Positions 44,816-54,746 are shown, counted from the stretch's first letter. The stretch: 64,000 nucleotides of DNA from Tildeniella nuda ZEHNDER 1965/U140 (GCA_019358895.1 JAHHIG010000008.1:1-64000); one strand, 5' to 3'. Numbers and translations are program-made. Notes: generated by a model from the letters alone, not told the origin.

Positions 44816-45472
44816 ATGGCAAAAGCACCGAAGTCCAGCGAACAGCGGATTGTACTGGAGAAGATTGGCTGGCAGCAGTTTGAAACCATCCTGGCGGAGA
44901 TGGGCACAGAACGATCGACGCGCTTCACGTTCGATCGCGGTCGCTTGGAAATGATGACACCGTTAGACGAACATGAACGGTGCCACAAGCTGATCGAATC
45001 CTTGATTCTTGTGCTGGTGGATGAAATGCAGCTACCCGTCGAAGGCTACAAAGCGCCCACATTGCTGCGTTCTGACTTAAAGTTGGCGATCGAGCCAGAA
45101 ACGGGCTATTACATCCAGCATGAGGCTGATGTTCACGGCAAAAGAGCGATCGACCTCACAGTTGATCCGCCACCCGACTTGATTCTGGATGTTTCTTTGA
45201 GTGCAGGCACAGCAAATCGCTTGTCAATTTACGCTGCGTTGGGTGTGGCTGAAGTATGGCGCTATGTCAGCCAACCGGGAGATGATTTTTTTAAGGGAAA
45301 CTTGCAAATTTATGGCTTAGACGGCGATCGCTACGTTGAATCCGTTACTGGGTTCGCGTTTCCCTTTCTACCTGCGGGTCGGATTCTGCAATTTATTGAC
45401 GAGAGCGATGCGTTGGGCTTAATGACAGCATTGCGATCGCTGCGCGAATGGCTGCAAAGTGTCCATGATTGA
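44816..45472 (+). CDS. Uma2-family (DUF820) putative nuclease
   Basis: 218 residues from ATG 44816 (ribosome site AGAGGG). Uma2 features: FTFDRGRLEMMTPLDEHE, DLTVDPPPDLILDVSL, IYAALGVAEVWRYV and FLPAGRILQFI. The usual catalytic Glu after the PDL strand is Asp here (DLILDV), a conservative change that may alter activity. It is divergent from the copy at 28.2 kb. Role unknown. Confidence 0.83.
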   Translation: MAKAPKSSEQRIVLEKIGWQQFETILAEMGTERSTRFTFDRGRLEMMTPLDEHERCHKLIESLILVLVDEMQLPVEGYKAPTLLRSDLKLAIEPETGYYIQHEADVHGKRAIDLTVDPPPDLILDVSLSAGTANRLSIYAALGVAEVWRYVSQPGDDFFKGNLQIYGLDGDRYVESVTGFAFPFLPAGRILQFIDESDALGLMTALRSLREWLQSVHD

Positions 45473-45504
45473 GACAGGAGAAGGTAAAAGGTGTGATGGC
45501 AGTC

Positions 45505-45560
45505 AAGCGGTCAGCGGTCAGCGGTCGGAGAAAAGCTGATAGCTGATAGCTGATAGCTAA
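45505..45560. repeat. GGTCAGC and TAGCTGA heptamers
   Basis: Three GCGGTCA-type units then three TAGCTGA units between the Uma2 and VOC genes. Same heptamer families as at 6144-6173 and 36740-36770. Confidence 0.8.
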
Positions 45561-45625
45561 TCCAAACAATGTGTGGCTATTTTTTAACGAACCCTCAGCG
45601 GTATCCAACTCATGGAGATGAAACG

Positions 45626-46033
45626 ATGAACTCTGCAACCAAATTTCTCTCGACAACCAAATTTCTCAGCGCGGTGCCTGTGCTGCCAGCGGTTGACATT
45701 GCTGCCACGATCGCGTTCTACGAACAGCAGCTCGGCTTCACGACCGATTTTCAGTACGACGATTATGCGGGTTTGCGGCGTGGTGGCGCTCAACTTCACC
45801 TGTGGCAGTGTGGCGATCGACAAATTGCCGAAAACACAAGCTGTCGCATCAACGTTAGCGGCATCACGCAGCTTTACGAGGAATATCAAACGCAGGCGGT
45901 GATTCATCCCAACGGTGAGCTTGCAACAAAACCCTGGGGCATGATCGAGTTCACCGTTTTAGATCTAAACGGTAACTGTGTCGTCTTTGCAGAACTCCCT
46001 GCCACTGCCAATCGCCGCGATCGTACCGATTAG
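45626..46033 (+). CDS. VOC-family (glyoxalase/bleomycin-resistance-like) protein
   Basis: 135 residues from ATG 45626, supported by GGAGATG upstream. One VOC module pair: VPVLPAVDIAATIAFYEQQLGF and then YAGLRRGGAQLHLW, with WGMIEFTVLDLNGNCVVFAE at the C-terminus. It resembles bleomycin-binding homologues that act as dimers; substrate unknown. A small in-gene duplication gives TKFLSTTKFLSA at residues 5-16. Confidence 0.8.
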   Translation: MNSATKFLSTTKFLSAVPVLPAVDIAATIAFYEQQLGFTTDFQYDDYAGLRRGGAQLHLWQCGDRQIAENTSCRINVSGITQLYEEYQTQAVIHPNGELATKPWGMIEFTVLDLNGNCVVFAELPATANRRDRTD

Positions 46034-46054
46034 TGATGCAACGAAATGGGTTAG

Positions 46055-46135
46055 AAGCGGTCAGCTATCAGCCGTCAGCTATCAGCTTTTTAGCCTTTAG
46101 CCTTCATCCTTCATCCCCCACTCCCCACTCCCGAC
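46055..46135. repeat. AGCTATC/CCACTCC heptamer tracts before purL
   Basis: TCAGCTATCAGC-type units followed by CCCCACTCCCCACTCCC. The CCACTCC tract also occurs inside purL about 2 kb downstream. The purL promoter must lie between here and 46188. Confidence 0.75.
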
Positions 46136-46187
46136 TAAAGCTGAAAGATCGGTACAATAAAGCCTGTTCTCCTGGCGTGATTCTGCT

Positions 46188-48599
46188 ATGGCTGCTCCGT
46201 TCTCTGCTGAAGACATTGCCGCAGAAGGCATCAAGCCAGAGGAGTACGAAGAAATTGTGCGTCGTCTGGGTCGTCATCCCAACAAAGCTGAGTTGGGTAT
46301 GTTCGGCGTGATGTGGTCGGAGCACTGCTGCTACAAGAATTCGCGTCCGTTGCTGAAGCAGTTTCCTACCGAGGGCGATCGCATTCTGGTCGGTCCTGGT
46401 GAGAATGCAGGCGTGGTGGATCTGGGCAATGGGCTGCACCTGGCGTTCAAAATTGAGTCGCATAACCATCCCTCGGCGGTAGAACCGTTTCAAGGTGCGG
46501 CAACGGGTGTGGGCGGCATCTTGCGCGATATTTTTACGATGGGGGCACGTCCGATCGCGCTGCTTAACTCTCTCCGCTTTGGTTCATTAGAAGATGCCCG
46601 GACTCGTCGCTTGTTTAGTGGTGTCGTTTCTGGCATCGCTCACTACGGCAACTGTGTTGGTGTGCCTACTGTTGGCGGCGAGATTTATTTCGATCGTGCC
46701 TACTCCGACAATCCCCTGGTCAATGTGATGGCGTTGGGCTTGATGGAAACGCCAGAGATTGTGAAATCGGGCGCAAAAGGCATTGGTAATCCTGTCCTTT
46801 ATGTCGGTTCCACCACGGGACGCGATGGCATGGGTGGAGCCAGTTTCGCCAGCGCGGAGTTGAGTGATGCGTCGATGGACGATCGCCCCGCTGTGCAAGT
46901 CGGTGATCCCTTTCTCGAAAAATCTCTGATTGAAGCGTGTCTGGAAGCATTCAAAACGGGCGCAGTTGTGGCAGCTCAAGATATGGGCGCGGCTGGAATT
47001 ACCTGCTCCACATCCGAAATGGCAGCAAAAGGTGGCGTGGGCATTGAATTTGATCTCGATCGGATTCCAGTACGCGAAACCGGGATGGTGCCGTATGAAT
47101 ACCTGCTCTCCGAATCTCAGGAGCGGATGCTGTTCGTCGCACACAAGGGACGCGAACAAGAATTGATCGATATCTTTGAGCGCTGGGGACTTCATGCGGT
47201 GGTGGCTGGGACGGTGATTACGGAGCCGATCGTTCGCATTCTGTTCAAGGGCGAAATTGCTGCCGAAGTGCCTGCGACTGCGTTATCCGACAATACGCCC
47301 ATCTATCATCACAACCTGCTGGCAGAACCACCCGAATATGCGCGCGAGGCTTGGGCATGGTCGTCCGACAGTCTCCCTCCTTGCACCCCTGAAGGCATCG
47401 AGATTCGAGGTGTGCGACAAACGTGGAATGATATTCTGCTGCAACTGCTGGCAAGCCCGACGATCGCCTCTAAACGCTGGGTCTACCGTCAATATGATCA
47501 TCAGGTGCAAAATAACACTGTGATGCTTCCGGGTGGGGCGGATGCGGCGATCGTGCGGATACGTCCTGTAGGGGTGGAGCAACCGCTGAGACGCAGAGGC
47601 GCAGAGGAAAATGCAGACTTTATCCTTAATTCTTTATCCGTTCAAACTGGCGTGGCTGCTACGGTTGACTGCAATCCTCGTTACGTTTACTTGCATCCCT
47701 ATGAAGGGGCAAAGGCGGCTGTGGCAGAAGCGGCGCGTAATCTGAGCTGTGTGGGTGCCGAGCCGATCGCCGTCACCGATAATTTGAACTTTGGCAGTCC
47801 CGAAAAGCCGATCGGCTACTGGCAGCTAGCAGAGGCTTGTCGAGGCTTAGCAGAGGCTTGCAGGGAATTCAGCACTCCCGTCACGGGTGGCAACGTCTCG
47901 CTTTACAACGAAACGCTGGACGCAGATGGCAAACCCCAACCCATCTATCCCACGCCTGTGGTCGGCATGGTGGGGCTGATTCCCGATCTAACCAAAATCT
48001 GTGGTCAGGGCTGGCAGTCCGAAGGCGACCTTATTTACCTGCTTGGAGCATTGGTAGAGAGTTCCGAGCCAAGTGCCTCCCACTCCCCACTCCCCACTCC
48101 CCACTCCCCACTCCTCTCTCTAGGCGGCTCTGAATACCTGGCAGTCCTACACGATACGATCGCAGGCATCCCTCCCATCATCGATTTTGATCTGGAGCGT
48201 CGGGTACAGTCAGCATGTCGTGAGGGCATCCGGCAAGGTTGGATTCGGTCTGCCCATGATTGTGCTGAAGGTGGACTGGCAGTAGCTTTGGCAGAGTGCT
48301 GCTTAAGTGGTGAGCATGGTGCAACGATCGCTCTACCAAACTCGGTATCTCGCTTTGATCATCTACTGTTTGCCGAAGGTAGTGCGCAAATTGTTGTGTC
48401 GATCGCGCCTGGTGTTCAAGCCGCTTGGGAAGCTTATCTGAATCAGCAGTTCTCAGAATGGCGTGAGATTGGTCGTGTCACGGCTCAAAAGTCGGCTTTG
48501 CAAATTGGTACGAAAGCACATCCATTATTGATCAATATCGCTTGCGAGGATATGGACGATCGCTGGCACCACGCGATCGAGCGTCAATTGACCCAATAG
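46188..48599 (+). CDS. purL: Phosphoribosylformylglycinamidine synthase, large subunit, with in-frame repeats
   Basis: 803 residues, the size of PurL in PurLQS systems. Motifs: [56 protein letters not shown], and a second copy of the fold with VSCDNLNF-like [14 protein letters not shown] and [16 protein letters not shown]. It uses ATP and ammonia from PurQ to convert FGAR to FGAM in purine synthesis. Two stretches appear inserted: [12 protein letters not shown] (nt 47578-47606) and a Ser/Pro/His run (nt 48066-48118). Both translate local repeats without breaking frame. purF follows 174 bases on. Confidence 0.95.
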   Translation: MAAPFSAEDIAAEGIKPEEYEEIVRRLGRHPNKAELGMFGVMWSEHCCYKNSRPLLKQFPTEGDRILVGPGENAGVVDLGNGLHLAFKIESHNHPSAVEPFQGAATGVGGILRDIFTMGARPIALLNSLRFGSLEDARTRRLFSGVVSGIAHYGNCVGVPTVGGEIYFDRAYSDNPLVNVMALGLMETPEIVKSGAKGIGNPVLYVGSTTGRDGMGGASFASAELSDASMDDRPAVQVGDPFLEKSLIEACLEAFKTGAVVAAQDMGAAGITCSTSEMAAKGGVGIEFDLDRIPVRETGMVPYEYLLSESQERMLFVAHKGREQELIDIFERWGLHAVVAGTVITEPIVRILFKGEIAAEVPATALSDNTPIYHHNLLAEPPEYAREAWAWSSDSLPPCTPEGIEIRGVRQTWNDILLQLLASPTIASKRWVYRQYDHQVQNNTVMLPGGADAAIVRIRPVGVEQPLRRRGAEENADFILNSLSVQTGVAATVDCNPRYVYLHPYEGAKAAVAEAARNLSCVGAEPIAVTDNLNFGSPEKPIGYWQLAEACRGLAEACREFSTPVTGGNVSLYNETLDADGKPQPIYPTPVVGMVGLIPDLTKICGQGWQSEGDLIYLLGALVESSEPSASHSPLPTPHSPLLSLGGSEYLAVLHDTIAGIPPIIDFDLERRVQSACREGIRQGWIRSAHDCAEGGLAVALAECCLSGEHGATIALPNSVSRFDHLLFAEGSAQIVVSIAPGVQAAWEAYLNQQFSEWREIGRVTAQKSALQIGTKAHPLLINIACEDMDDRWHHAIERQLTQ
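47578..47606. repeat. GAGACGCAGAGGCGCAGAG repeat inside purL
   Basis: Short GACGCAGAG-type repeat translated as RRRGAEE. Its counterpart in recJ is translated as RRRDAET from the same strand sense relative to the gene. Confidence 0.65.
48066..48118. repeat. CCACTCC heptamer array inside purL
   Basis: About six consecutive seven-base CCCACTC units, translated as [12 protein letters not shown]. This is the complement of the array in the recJ leader (14569-14640). Confidence 0.85.
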
Positions 48600-48773
48600 A
48601 CAGACCATTGACGCTTATTTTCATCGCTCCTCTGTTTGGAGCTGAGCGCGCGCTTCATAATTGTTACGATGTAATCGTCAGTTAATGAGAAGATTAAATA
48701 AATATTAAGTAATTGCCTGAGTCTCGTTACTTGACCCTTTTTTACCCATCCCAATCAGGAGCTGAACTGTAGC

Positions 48774-50300
48774 ATGATCTCCGACCAACCCTTACCTGTT
48801 GACCAGCCCCTTGCTCAGTCTGCTCCGCTTTTGGCAGAGTCAACCGCTTCAGACAAGCCAGAAGAAGCCTGTGGTGTTTTTGGGGTGTATGCCCCGCAGG
48901 AAGATGTTGCCAAACTGACTTACTTTGGGCTATATGCCCTCCAGCATCGCGGGCAGGAATCGGCTGGTATTGCAACTTTTGATGGCGATCGCGTCCACCT
49001 GCATAAAGAAATGGGGTTGGTTTCACAGGTATTCAGCGAACCTGTTTTGACCAAGCTGACTGGGACGATGGCGATCGGGCATACCCGCTACTCCACCACA
49101 GGTTCCAGTCGTGTGGTCAATGCTCAGCCTGCCGTGGTGGAAACCCGTCTGGGGTATCTGGCGCTGGCGCACAATGGCAACCTGGTAAATGCGCCTGCTT
49201 TGCGGGAAGACTTGACCGAGAGCAACGTCACGTTTCTTACCACGACTGATTCAGAGATGATTGCGTTGGCGATCGCTGAAGAGGTAAACAATGGCAAAGG
49301 CTGGCTGGAAGGTGCCATCAGTGCGCTGCATCGTTGCCAGGGAGCGTTTAGTTTGACGATCGGCACCCCTACAGGTCTGATGGGCATCCGCGATCCTAAC
49401 GGCATTCGTCCGCTTGTTATCGGTACGCTACCTCAAACGACTTCAACTGAGCCATTGCGCTACGTACTGGCATCCGAAACCTGTGCTCTAGACATCATCA
49501 GCGCCGAGTATGTGCGCGATGTGGAACCGGGTGAACTGGTCTGGATTACAGAAGACGGTCTGGCATCGTTTCATTGGACGAGGGAAACTACGCCTAAGCT
49601 CTGCATTTTTGAGATGATTTATTTTGCGCGTCCCGATAGCGTCATGCAAAACGAAAGCCTGTACAGCTATCGGCTGCGGATTGGTCGTCGGTTGGCGATC
49701 GAGTCTCCCATTGATGCCGATATTGTGATTGCGGTGCCAGATTCAGGCATTCCAGCGGCGATCGGCTACTCCCAGGCATCTGGTATCCCCTACGCAGAAG
49801 GGCTGATCAAAAACCGCTACGTGGGTCGCACGTTCATTCAACCGACCCAAACCATGCGCGAATCGGGCATCAAAATGAAGCTCAATCCGCTGAAAGACGT
49901 GCTGGCTGGTAAGCGCGTGATTATTGTGGATGATTCGATCGTGCGCGGCACCACCAGTCGCAAAATTGTCAAAGCGTTACGTGATGCTGGAGCCACCGAG
50001 GTACACATGCGCGTTTCCTCACCGCCCGTTACCCATCCCTGCTTCTATGGCATCGACACCGATAGCCAGGATCAACTCATTGCCGCTACCAAATCTGTGG
50101 TTGAAATAGCCGACCAAATCGGGGTCGATTCTCTCAGCTACCTGTCCTGGCAAGGCATGTTAGACGAAACACGCCACGATTCCAATCACTTCTGTTCTGC
50201 TTGCTTCACAGGCAACTATCCCGTCCCGGTGCCCGAACCCGTGAAGCGATCGAAGCTAAAGCTAGAGGCGATCGCGTTAGAACCCGTAACAACAAGCTAA
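48774..50300 (+). CDS. purF: Amidophosphoribosyltransferase
   Basis: 508 residues. A 32-residue propeptide precedes the catalytic C33 in EEACGVFGVYAP, the Bacillus-type arrangement that is cleaved. Further marks: QHRGQESAGIATFDG, TRYSTTG, the PRPP loop VIIVDDSIVRGTTS, and a C-terminal CSACFTGNYPVPVPE, part of the 4Fe-4S cysteine set. It makes phosphoribosylamine, the committed step of purine synthesis. With purL just upstream it forms a purine cluster. Confidence 0.97.
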   Translation: MISDQPLPVDQPLAQSAPLLAESTASDKPEEACGVFGVYAPQEDVAKLTYFGLYALQHRGQESAGIATFDGDRVHLHKEMGLVSQVFSEPVLTKLTGTMAIGHTRYSTTGSSRVVNAQPAVVETRLGYLALAHNGNLVNAPALREDLTESNVTFLTTTDSEMIALAIAEEVNNGKGWLEGAISALHRCQGAFSLTIGTPTGLMGIRDPNGIRPLVIGTLPQTTSTEPLRYVLASETCALDIISAEYVRDVEPGELVWITEDGLASFHWTRETTPKLCIFEMIYFARPDSVMQNESLYSYRLRIGRRLAIESPIDADIVIAVPDSGIPAAIGYSQASGIPYAEGLIKNRYVGRTFIQPTQTMRESGIKMKLNPLKDVLAGKRVIIVDDSIVRGTTSRKIVKALRDAGATEVHMRVSSPPVTHPCFYGIDTDSQDQLIAATKSVVEIADQIGVDSLSYLSWQGMLDETRHDSNHFCSACFTGNYPVPVPEPVKRSKLKLEAIALEPVTTS

Positions 50301-50307
50301 CGGTGAA

Positions 50308-50374
50308 AGAAACCGGGTTTCTTCTCGGTATGTGATCGAGAACTCGTGCTTCAGGGCAGAAACCCGGTTTTTTG
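50308..50374. terminator. GAAACC/GGTTTC inverted pair between convergent genes
   Basis: AGAAACCGGGTTTCTTCTC near 50309 and GCAGAAACCCGGTTTTTTG near 50354. Each half is itself a short palindrome and the two are mutually complementary. T-rich ends on both strands and the convergent genes (purF, PilT-like) suggest it works as a two-way terminator. Confidence 0.55.
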
Positions 50375-50380
50375 AGCGCT

Positions 50381-51883
50381 CTAAGTCATCTGATGATTGA
50401 AGTAGTCTGATGTCGTCAACCCCGATCGACTGGAGCGGCGCGTATAGTTCTTCAGCATGTAGTTCAGGTCGTCTGGAAAGAGCGAGGCGGTGAGTGCATC
50501 GTGAGGCGTAATGACACCACCTTCATACAGATCAAACAGTGCCTGGTTGAGGGTTTGACTACCGTCTTTGCCTTCTTCCATAAGTTGGTGAATCTCTTCG
50601 ATCGCACCCTTCTGGAGATAGTCTCGAATCGTGTCGGTGTTGAGCATAATTTCTAGAGCTGCCGTACGTCCACCATGCACCGTCGGCACCAATGCCTGAG
50701 CAATCACGGCACGGAGGGCATCGACAATTTGAATCCGCACCGTTTCTTGTTCTTCAGGCGTGTAGAAGTTGAGCAAGCGCTTAAAGGCATTGACAGAGCC
50801 TTTGGTGTGCAGGGTGCCCAGTACCAGGTGCCCGGTAAGAGACGCACGAATCGCGGTATCGACCGTTTCGCGATCGCGCATTTCACCGATCAGAATGATA
50901 TCTGGGTCTTGCCGGAGTGCTCCCCGCAACGCATCTTTAAATTCCTGAGTGTGCAGTCCAACCTCTCGTTGAGTCACAAGCGATTGGTTAGAAGTGTGCA
51001 CATACTCAATCGGGTCTTCGATCGTGACAATTTTGCGAGGCAGCGTTTCATTTACGTGCCGCAGCATGGCAGCCAGCGAGGTCGATTTACCAGAGTTGAC
51101 CGAACCCGTGACTAAAATTAACCCCTGCCGTTCCTCTGCCAGCACGCCCAAAATATCGGGTAAGCCCAGCTTACGGAGGGTGGGCACGTCCAGCGAAATC
51201 AACCGCAGCACCATCGCACCGCCCATAATCGACTGCGAACAATTGACCCGGCACCGCACCATGCCTTCGTAGAGAATGGCAGTATCCAGTTCCTGCCGCA
51301 ACCGAAACTGCTCCTGTTGTGCGCTCGACAGTACTTCCTGCAAAAATTCTTCAAACTGCCGCGCTGTGATTTTGCCGTAGGTCTCCTGCTTGACCATCTT
51401 GCCTTGTATTCTGAAGCGCACAGGCTCACCCACCTGTAGGTGGATATCAGACGCTCGTTGCTTGCACGCATCTTCAACCATCACCTGCACAGTGCCCTGC
51501 CGTTGCACCTCCCGATTCGGACCATCCAGCGCGATCGCGTTGAGGCTCATTGCCTCCGTTCCTTGCGCGGTGGGACCGCAGTTAACGCGACCCTGCATGA
51601 AGCCCGGAATTCGCACATCCACATCGAGTTTGCGAACCTCCAGGTAGTGCTTGAGTTGCTGAGGCGTGAGCACTTCCTGGAGATAATGCCGAAACTGTTC
51701 TGGTGTCAGCGGCGAGAGATGATCCTGCGGCAGAAGTTTGCCGCTCATGCGATAAAAAGGTGGACGACCGGGCTGAAGATACACCGCTGTTGCACCACGA
51801 TCGTAAGCGTCTTGAATGACAAACCGGATCGATGTACTCGCGTCAGGTTTTGATCCGGTAGCAGCAGCGTTAGTAGCGGTCAT
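50381..51883 (-). CDS. PilT-like secretion ATPase with duplicated N-terminal domain
   Basis: 500 residues, longer than classical PilT (about 345-370). The PAS-like N-domain occurs twice: residues about 20-115 (VIQDAYDRGATAVYLQPGR) and again about 130-230 (MVEDACKQRASDIHLQVGE). The second is followed by the ATPase core. Walker A is GSVNSGKST rather than the usual GPTGSGKST; ASP-box TIEDPIEYVH, Walker B DPDIILIGEMRD and HLVLGTLHTKG are normal. It should power pilus retraction or a related motor. No pil gene adjoins. Confidence 0.85.
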   Translation of the reverse strand: MTATNAAATGSKPDASTSIRFVIQDAYDRGATAVYLQPGRPPFYRMSGKLLPQDHLSPLTPEQFRHYLQEVLTPQQLKHYLEVRKLDVDVRIPGFMQGRVNCGPTAQGTEAMSLNAIALDGPNREVQRQGTVQVMVEDACKQRASDIHLQVGEPVRFRIQGKMVKQETYGKITARQFEEFLQEVLSSAQQEQFRLRQELDTAILYEGMVRCRVNCSQSIMGGAMVLRLISLDVPTLRKLGLPDILGVLAEERQGLILVTGSVNSGKSTSLAAMLRHVNETLPRKIVTIEDPIEYVHTSNQSLVTQREVGLHTQEFKDALRGALRQDPDIILIGEMRDRETVDTAIRASLTGHLVLGTLHTKGSVNAFKRLLNFYTPEEQETVRIQIVDALRAVIAQALVPTVHGGRTAALEIMLNTDTIRDYLQKGAIEEIHQLMEEGKDGSQTLNQALFDLYEGGVITPHDALTASLFPDDLNYMLKNYTRRSSRSGLTTSDYFNHQMT

Positions 51884-52485
51884 AACAAGTGGCTTCCAAA
51901 ACGAGGAGAAAGTGAGCGTGAATCCCAGGAATGACGACCTAAAACTTATATCAACAGATTCGAGCGCGAGTGGTTGAACGATAGCATTGAGCTGACAATT
52001 TTAGAGAGCGTCTTGAGAAGAAAGTACAGGCAGGCATCATCGTGCTGAACACTGCCTGAGAGAAATTGAGCCATTGAATGCCTAATCACCAAGTTTTAGC
52101 TCAGCTCCGATCGCGGATTATCGCCTCAATGAACGGATGTTGCTGCTCAAAAGCAGCGATGAGTACCATTATTTAACCGGACTCGTAAGCATTTTCGCAA
52201 CTGAAGAGTGATGAACTCAGCCCTCTCTCGTCATAAGTGAATGCGTTCAGAAAAGGTGTCTACATCCAACAGGTCTAAAATTTGAACGAATGTGCCCTTG
52301 CAGTTTAATCTACCCTGCATCGGTAGATCACTATCACATAAGCTTTAGTAAAGTTTGATGAAAGTTTCATCAAGAATTGCTGGCGATTTTTTCGACCGTT
52401 TGACGCTGCTTTTGCTCACAAGCTCAAAGATTTTGGCGTTTAGAGTCCCGTGGATTGAGGCGAGCTTAGGGCAGCAACAGTTCGG
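51884..52485. other. 600-base intergenic region without a recognised gene
   Basis: Between the PilT-like gene and ispF (both minus). No convincing frame, no tandem repeat, no clear hairpin with a T-run. It is less repeat-loaded than most gaps in this window. It must contain the promoter of the PilT-like gene. Confidence 0.4.
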
Positions 52486-52980
52486 CTAATCCTTCGCGTT
52501 CTTATCGACTAACAGCACCACTGCGTAGGCTGAAATGCCTTCTTCGCGTCCGGTTGCATCAAGCTTTTCATTAGTCGTTGCTTTGATGCCGACTTGATCG
52601 GGCTGCAAATTGAGAGCTGTCGAGAGCCGATCGCGCATTGCCTGAATGTGTGGCTTCAACTTGGGGCGTTCTGCCACAACCACTGAATCGATATTGCCAA
52701 TCTTCCAGCCCTTGCTCTGGATCAGGCGATCGACCTGTTCTAACAATGCCACGCTGTCTGCCCCTTCCCACTGTGGATCGGTGGGTGGAAAATAGTGACC
52801 AATATCCCCCAAGCTAAGTGCCCCCAACATGGCATCCATAATGGCATGAGTGAGCACATCAGCATCACTGTGCCCCAGCAGTCCCAGTTCATGCTCAATT
52901 TTCACCCCTCCTAAAATGAGCGGACGATCGCTCACCAGTCGATGGATATCATACCCGTTGCCAATCCGAATGTTCGTCAT
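52486..52980 (-). CDS. ispF: 2-C-methyl-D-erythritol 2,4-cyclodiphosphate synthase
   Basis: 164 residues from ATG 52980 ([16 protein letters not shown]); the frame is open to 53049 but that part is repeat. Zinc ligands are in GYDIHRL and [17 protein letters not shown]. Other family marks are [17 protein letters not shown] and [19 protein letters not shown]. It closes the cyclodiphosphate ring in the MEP isoprenoid pathway. Confidence 0.96.
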   Translation of the reverse strand: MTNIRIGNGYDIHRLVSDRPLILGGVKIEHELGLLGHSDADVLTHAIMDAMLGALSLGDIGHYFPPTDPQWEGADSVALLEQVDRLIQSKGWKIGNIDSVVVAERPKLKPHIQAMRDRLSTALNLQPDQVGIKATTNEKLDATGREEGISAYAVVLLVDKNAKD

Positions 52981-53024
52981 CAGCCTACAGCGCTCAACGT
53001 TCCGATTATAGGCTGATGGTAGTA

Positions 53025-53084
53025 ATTGGCAGCTATCGGCAGTCAGCAATCAGCCATCAGCTATCGGCAGTCAGCAATCAGCTA
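53025..53084. repeat. CAGTCAG/CATCAGC heptamer tract
   Basis: Seven-base CAGTCAG/CAATCAG/CTATCGG units between ispF and the insertion sequence. The IS left end abuts the tract, so the element probably inserted into or next to it. Confidence 0.7.
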
Positions 53085-54026
53085 TATAGAACCCATTTGA
53101 GATCTCAGGAAGTGGGTGCAAGCCGCTTCAGCATTAGCCTGGCAAAGCAGAGGTTGATTTTAGTTTCTGCATGAGCTAGCGTTCGCTCAAAGTTCTTCAC
53201 CAAGCTTTTACAACGCTCCATCCAAGCATTAGATCGTTCGATGACCCATCTCGCCACTGCTGGGACAAAGCCCGCTTTGCCTTGCGCTGCCTTCTCTTGT
53301 TTCGAGGGCTTGGTCGAAAGCTCAAACCTAATTTTCGTCATGATCTGAGGACAAGCCCGCTCCAAGGCTGCAATCAAACCATCAATGTGATCACCGTGGT
53401 CTAGGAGGATCGTCGTCTTAGGAAGATCAACGGATTTTGCCTTGAAATAAGCGATGTTGAGCGTGAGAATCTCAACCAAGCCCACATCATCGGAAACACT
53501 GGCTTGGGTACAGTGAGTGAAAAAGGGAAAGCCAAGCGTATCCACGGCTAAATGTCGTTTAAGTCCATTGGTGGCGTTGTAGAAACAAAAGCCCTTCGAG
53601 TCCACACTCGCATTGCAAGGATTCTTCACCGCTTGGGAGTCAATGATGATCAACGTCGTCCACTGGGGCTTTTTTTGCACCTGCTCCCGCACTTGTCCAT
53701 GTAAGATGTGCATGAGCTGCTCAATCGCGCTGGCACTGCGCCACTGCTTGTAGTGCCCATAGACCGTCGGGTAGGGCGGCAAGTCTTGAGGTAAATCTTC
53801 CCAGTTACACCCATGCTTCAGTTGATAAAGGATGCCATCAAGCAGCTCCCGCTTCGTCCAATTACAGGGTCGTGTTCGCTTCTTCTGCGGTAGTATTTGC
53901 GGCAACAGGGGTTCAAGGATTGACCATTCGGCATCGGTGAGACTGCTGGAATATGCCAGCACGTTTAGATGAGCGAGTGTAGGTGCCCTCTCTCACCATG
54001 AGAAAAGATGTCAAACGGGTTCTATA
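53085..54026 (-). mobile_element. IS5-family insertion sequence
   Basis: 942 bp bounded by inverted ends TATAGAACCCATTTGAGATC (left) and, read inward from the right, TATAGAACCCGTTTGACATC: 18 of the first 20 bases match. It contains one transposase gene. No clear longer target duplication is seen; a TA duplication, common in this family, cannot be separated from the terminal TATA. Confidence 0.85.
53105..53962 (-). CDS. IS5-family transposase
   Basis: 285 residues, one uninterrupted frame. N-terminal DUF4096-type domain (LTDAEWSILEPLLP, LDGILYQLKHGCNWEDLP, VYGHYKQW), then the DDE core: D in IIIDSQAVK, D in ILLDHGDHIDG, E in WVIERSNAWMERCKSL. Length and motifs suggest an active enzyme. The gene is divergent in codon flavour from neighbours only slightly, if at all. 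Confidence 0.93.
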   Translation of the reverse strand: MLAYSSSLTDAEWSILEPLLPQILPQKKRTRPCNWTKRELLDGILYQLKHGCNWEDLPQDLPPYPTVYGHYKQWRSASAIEQLMHILHGQVREQVQKKPQWTTLIIIDSQAVKNPCNASVDSKGFCFYNATNGLKRHLAVDTLGFPFFTHCTQASVSDDVGLVEILTLNIAYFKAKSVDLPKTTILLDHGDHIDGLIAALERACPQIMTKIRFELSTKPSKQEKAAQGKAGFVPAVARWVIERSNAWMERCKSLVKNFERTLAHAETKINLCFARLMLKRLAPTS

Positions 54027-54077
54027 CAATGAATCACCCCTGCCGAGAGGGGGTAGTTATACTGAGTCTGTCTTTTC

Positions 54078-54241
54078 AACTGCCCAGTCTGGGATCTTAT
54101 GCAGAAACCTATCCGCCTAACTACCCAATCTCGGATCTTATACAGAGTGCTGTCTGCCCAGCTACCCAGTCTGGGATCTTAGACTGCGGAATTTCAGCCT
54201 AATTACTCGAATCAGGGGTCTTAGACAGACTCCGTCTGTCT
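54078..54241. repeat. Tandem repeat, four copies of 41 bp
   Basis: Units start at 54078, 54119, 54160 and 54201, each exactly 41 bases, with the core CCAGTCTGGGATCTTA best kept in the first three and degraded in the fourth. It starts about 50 bases right of the IS end. Similar to the long tandem repeats reported from filamentous cyanobacteria, but not of a class I can name. Confidence 0.85.
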
Positions 54242-54289
54242 AAACAATAGTTGTGTCGCAAGGCTATCGGTGAGGGCAGTAGCTTGCAG

Positions 54290-54727
54290 CTATCTGTTCT
54301 GCATTCGAGTCAGTGTTTGAATATCTTGAGCCACTTCTGCAATAGTAGTTTTAGAAAGTTCCGCTTCCAAGGCTTGCTGTGCTTTAGTCGTTGTTCTGCT
54401 TAAAACTTGTTGAATATTGCGCCCCACAAAGCAATTTTTGTCTGGTGGGGTTCGGTGCATCTCAAAAATGTTGGGTTCTTCAACCACCTGAAAAACCTCA
54501 AGCAGTGTAATCTGGTTCGCTGGCTTTGCCAGAGTTGCCCCACCTCCATAGCCCAGTTGCGATGAGGTAATGCCTGCTTCAGCTAACGTCGATAAAATCC
54601 TCCGAATCACCGTTGGATTGGTACTGGCACTGCTGGCAAGTTGTTCTGAACGAACAGCCTTACCCTCGTTCACTGCCAACGCAGCTAAGATATGAACCGC
54701 AACTGCAAACCGAGTACTGGTAGGCAA
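54290..54727 (-). CDS. Rrf2-family transcriptional regulator
   Basis: About 145 residues, starting at TTG 54727 (GGGGAGAG upstream at the right distance), giving MPTSTRFAVAVHIL, the standard Rrf2 opening. The winged-helix runs through SSASTNPTVIRRILSTLAEAG and the wing is GYGGGATLAKPA. A single cysteine (NCFVG) is present where Fe-S Rrf2 members have three, so it is more likely a YwnA/NsrR-like non-cluster or thiol sensor. It lies directly downstream of a GST gene, and both promoters carry similar inverted repeats. Confidence 0.85.
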   Translation of the reverse strand: MPTSTRFAVAVHILAALAVNEGKAVRSEQLASSASTNPTVIRRILSTLAEAGITSSQLGYGGGATLAKPANQITLLEVFQVVEEPNIFEMHRTPPDKNCFVGRNIQQVLSRTTTKAQQALEAELSKTTIAEVAQDIQTLTRMQNR

Positions 54728-54746
54728 AGCAACTCTCCCCAAAAAC

